From positions 186,001 to 250,000 of the forward strand of contig NZ_JAGTIS010000007.1 in the NCBI RefSeq assembly GCF_018704125.1: a stretch of 64,000 bases of DNA, read 5' to 3'. Both the position numbers and the translations under genes were made by a program. The DNA is from Metapseudomonas boanensis (GTDB taxonomy: Bacteria; Pseudomonadota; Gammaproteobacteria; Pseudomonadales; Pseudomonadaceae). Positions 62,162 to 64,000 of this stretch are shown piece after piece; position 1 is the first letter of the stretch, and the number at the start of each line of letters is the position of its first letter. Below the pieces are notes generated by a model. The model was not told where the DNA came from. It did not search any database and saw only the letters and a list, made by a program, of their open reading frames with translations.

Positions 62162-64000
62162 TCAGGCTAGCAGGCCCAGACTCTTGGCGCGCATCACTGC
62201 CTGGGTGCGTCGTTTCACGCCGAGCTTACTGTTGATCTTCTTGGTGTGGGTTTTCACTGTATTCACCGAGATGAACAGGCAGGTGCCGATTTCCTGGTTG
62301 GAGAAGCCCTCGGCGAGCAGTTGCAGGACCGCGCGCTCACGCTGGCTGAGCAGGGCGTCCGGATCGGTATTGCCATGAGTCGGGATATCGCTGCCGCCCG
62401 AGAAGTCCCGCAGCAAGCCCTGCATGCCCAGGCATTCCGCCTGTTCGCGGGCCTGACGCTCGAGATTGCCGGCATTGGCCCGCAGCAGGCTGCGTCCCGC
62501 TTCTGCCAAAGTCAGCTGCACCTCGCAGGCCAGGGGTATGAAGTGCAGGGTCTTGCAGTGTTCCAGCAAAGCCTGCAGTTCCGTCTCGGCCTGTTCCGCC
62601 TTGCCGGCCGCCAGATGCAGGCGAGCCAGCAGCAGCTGGTTGCGCAGGGGTAGGCTTGGATAGTCGAGCGGAGCCATCCAGGGTCGCTCGCCGATGAAGT
62701 AGCGCTGGATGCGCAATGCCACCGGCTCGATGCGTTCCCAGCGGCCCTGGCGCGCCAGCACTCGCATGCTCTGCAGGTTCAGCACGCCGCTGTAGGAGTA
62801 TCGCCAGACCTGGCGGCAGTGCATTTGCCGCTCCGCCTCGCGCAGGTGCTGGAAAGCCTGGTCGAACTCGCCTCGGCGAGCGTGCAGTTCGGCCAGGCCA
62901 AGATAGCCATGCAAGGCGAAAGGGTCGGCGCACTCCAGGGCCTGGTCCAGGCCCTGCAACAGAACCTGCTCGGCCGCTGGCAGCTCGCCGCGGATCAGGT
63001 GCAGCTCGGCCCGCACGAGCTTGAGGCGCCCCAGCAGCAGGCCGTCGATGGCTTTGCGCTGGTTGATCAGGGCGAAGCTCTGTTCGATCAGCGCCTCGGT
63101 GCGGTTGAATTCGCCGCGCAATAGCAGCAGGCGAATACGGTCGAGGTTGATCAGCACTTCGAACAGGAGACTGCCCTGGCGCCTGGCGATCTCCAGCGCC
63201 TTGTGCAGGTAGGCGGGTGCCTGGTCCGGCACGCCGCTGGCCATGGCGATGCGGGCCAGGGCGGAGTAGCAGAGCAGGATCGGCATCCAGTCGCGCTCGG
63301 GCAAGTGCTCCAGCGCCTGGCGGCAATGCTGGGCGGCCATTTCAGGCCACTGGCCGCGCAGGGCAGTGAGCACGCCATGCAGGGCCTGCCAGTTAGCCAG
63401 CAGCCGGCGGTTACGTTCAGGGTCGAGCTGGGGCAGGAAGTGCCCCAGCTTCTCGATGCAGACTTCGGCTTCGTCCAGGCGCCACGCCAGCAACAGGGCC
63501 CAGGCATTGAGCGTGAGCAGGCGCGGGGTGCTCTCCAGAAGGACGCTGGGCAGTCGCGCACGCCAGGCCAGCAGATGGGCCAGGTGCTGCTCACCGGTCA
63601 GCCATTCCTGGCCAAGCCGCTCCAGGTAGTTGGCGGCGGCTTCCAACTGGCCGGCGCAGAGCGCTTGTTCGATTGCGTCCTCGACCTGGCCGGCGGCGAT
63701 GAACATGCGGCAGGCGCGCAGGTGCAGCTGGTTGGCGGCGGCTTCGCTGATGCGGCTGCGCAGGGCGCGTGCCACGGCGGGCAGTACGCGATACCAGGTG
63801 CCGTGTTCATCCAACGGCATGCAGAACGATTGCTGCGCCAGCAAACGTTCGAACAGGGCTGCGCCGTCGCCATCCTCCCAGAGGTGCTGGCAGAGTGCGG
63901 CTGAGACCTTCGGCAGGTGCGCAAGCGCGATCAGGCATTGAGCCTCGTCCGGCGCCAGGCGGCTGAGCAGTTCGTGGTCGAGGTATTCCTTCAGCCAGCA
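62162..64000 (-). CDS. MalT-like LuxR-family transcriptional regulator (5' end outside window)
   Basis: The last 612 codons of a large regulator. The frame is open to the window edge, where it reads WLKEYLDHELLSRLAPDEAQ, typical of the winged region after a MalT-type ATPase. The middle is helical repeats (LARIAMASGVPDQAPAYLHK and similar TPR-like units). The end is a LuxR helix-turn-helix: LSQRERAVLQLLAEGFSNQE, then VNTVKTHTKKINSKLGVKRR. The ATP-binding part is missing from the window. Ligand and targets unknown. Confidence 0.9.
   Translation of the reverse strand, partial: CWLKEYLDHELLSRLAPDEAQCLIALAHLPKVSAALCQHLWEDGDGAALFERLLAQQSFCMPLDEHGTWYRVLPAVARALRSRISEAAANQLHLRACRMFIAAGQVEDAIEQALCAGQLEAAANYLERLGQEWLTGEQHLAHLLAWRARLPSVLLESTPRLLTLNAWALLLAWRLDEAEVCIEKLGHFLPQLDPERNRRLLANWQALHGVLTALRGQWPEMAAQHCRQALEHLPERDWMPILLCYSALARIAMASGVPDQAPAYLHKALEIARRQGSLLFEVLINLDRIRLLLLRGEFNRTEALIEQSFALINQRKAIDGLLLGRLKLVRAELHLIRGELPAAEQVLLQGLDQALECADPFALHGYLGLAELHARRGEFDQAFQHLREAERQMHCRQVWRYSYSGVLNLQSMRVLARQGRWERIEPVALRIQRYFIGERPWMAPLDYPSLPLRNQLLLARLHLAAGKAEQAETELQALLEHCKTLHFIPLACEVQLTLAEAGRSLLRANAGNLERQAREQAECLGMQGLLRDFSGGSDIPTHGNTDPDALLSQRERAVLQLLAEGFSNQEIGTCLFISVNTVKTHTKKINSKLGVKRRTQAVMRAKSLGLLA

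Overview
The window is GC-rich bacterial chromosome from the genus Pseudomonas. Gene order and products match a stretch of the P. aeruginosa chromosome as I remember it: zur/znu, split class II ribonucleotide reductase, thrB, polA, the small RNA ErsA, engB, cytochrome c4, dsbA, dgcH-like, ampDh2 and kinB/algB. The intergenic REP-type repeats (core GTAGGAGCGAGCTTGCTCGC) are also typical of Pseudomonas. The species cannot be settled from this window. Genes are dense, on both strands, mostly in short operons, and no tRNA, rRNA, CRISPR array or prophage was seen.

Layout. 1-3219: tail of a GMC oxidoreductase, then a zinc regulon (zur-znuC-znuB facing znuA across a Zur box). 3351-6270: nrdJa-nrdJb behind an Anr/Dnr-type box. 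6271-6566: nested repeats. 6567-16213: thrB, a DUF2782 protein, polA, ErsA, engB, two c-type cytochromes, dsbA, an EEP-family enzyme and a GGDEF cyclase. 16219-22570: DASH-type photolyase/cryptochrome, MarC, the amidase AmpDh2 and the alginate two-component pair KinB/AlgB. 22571-23699: a sigma-54 promoter with candidate enhancer palindromes, a 53-residue DUF1328 membrane protein, a wrbA-like fragment and a miniature transposable element. 23700-32441: a nucleoside-gate membrane protein, a DUF5924/DUF2914 protein, an oxygen-sensing signalling unit (Anr box, 103-residue protein, leader RNA with terminator, globin-GGDEF-EAL protein, Aer receptor) and a Na/Pi cotransporter.

32935-39634 is the most unusual part. 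It holds a LodA/GoxA-like quinoprotein oxidase with its LodB-like flavoprotein, an N-formyltransferase-like protein and a group-III PLP decarboxylase, with an argininosuccinate-synthase paralogue transcribed divergently. I read it as an accessory pathway converting an amino acid, with peroxide released by the oxidase; the product is unknown.

39709-48479: recC-recB-recD. 48826-58268: TerC, a CitMHS transporter, an AEC carrier, a GFA protein, a DUF4105-type zinc-peptidase-like protein, paired DUF2388 and DUF1127 genes, and an acetate:CoA transferase-type enzyme. 58515-61402: pntAA-pntAB-pntB. 62162-64000: a MalT-like LuxR regulator cut by the window edge.

Repeats are a theme. A 162-163 bp element with 9-bp terminal inverted repeats and two inward-facing REP cores occurs four times (6299, 32758, 48516, 61904). 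Each copy is flanked by approximate 8-bp direct repeats, and three of the four sit inside a second dispersed repeat with the core GCGAATTCATTCGC.
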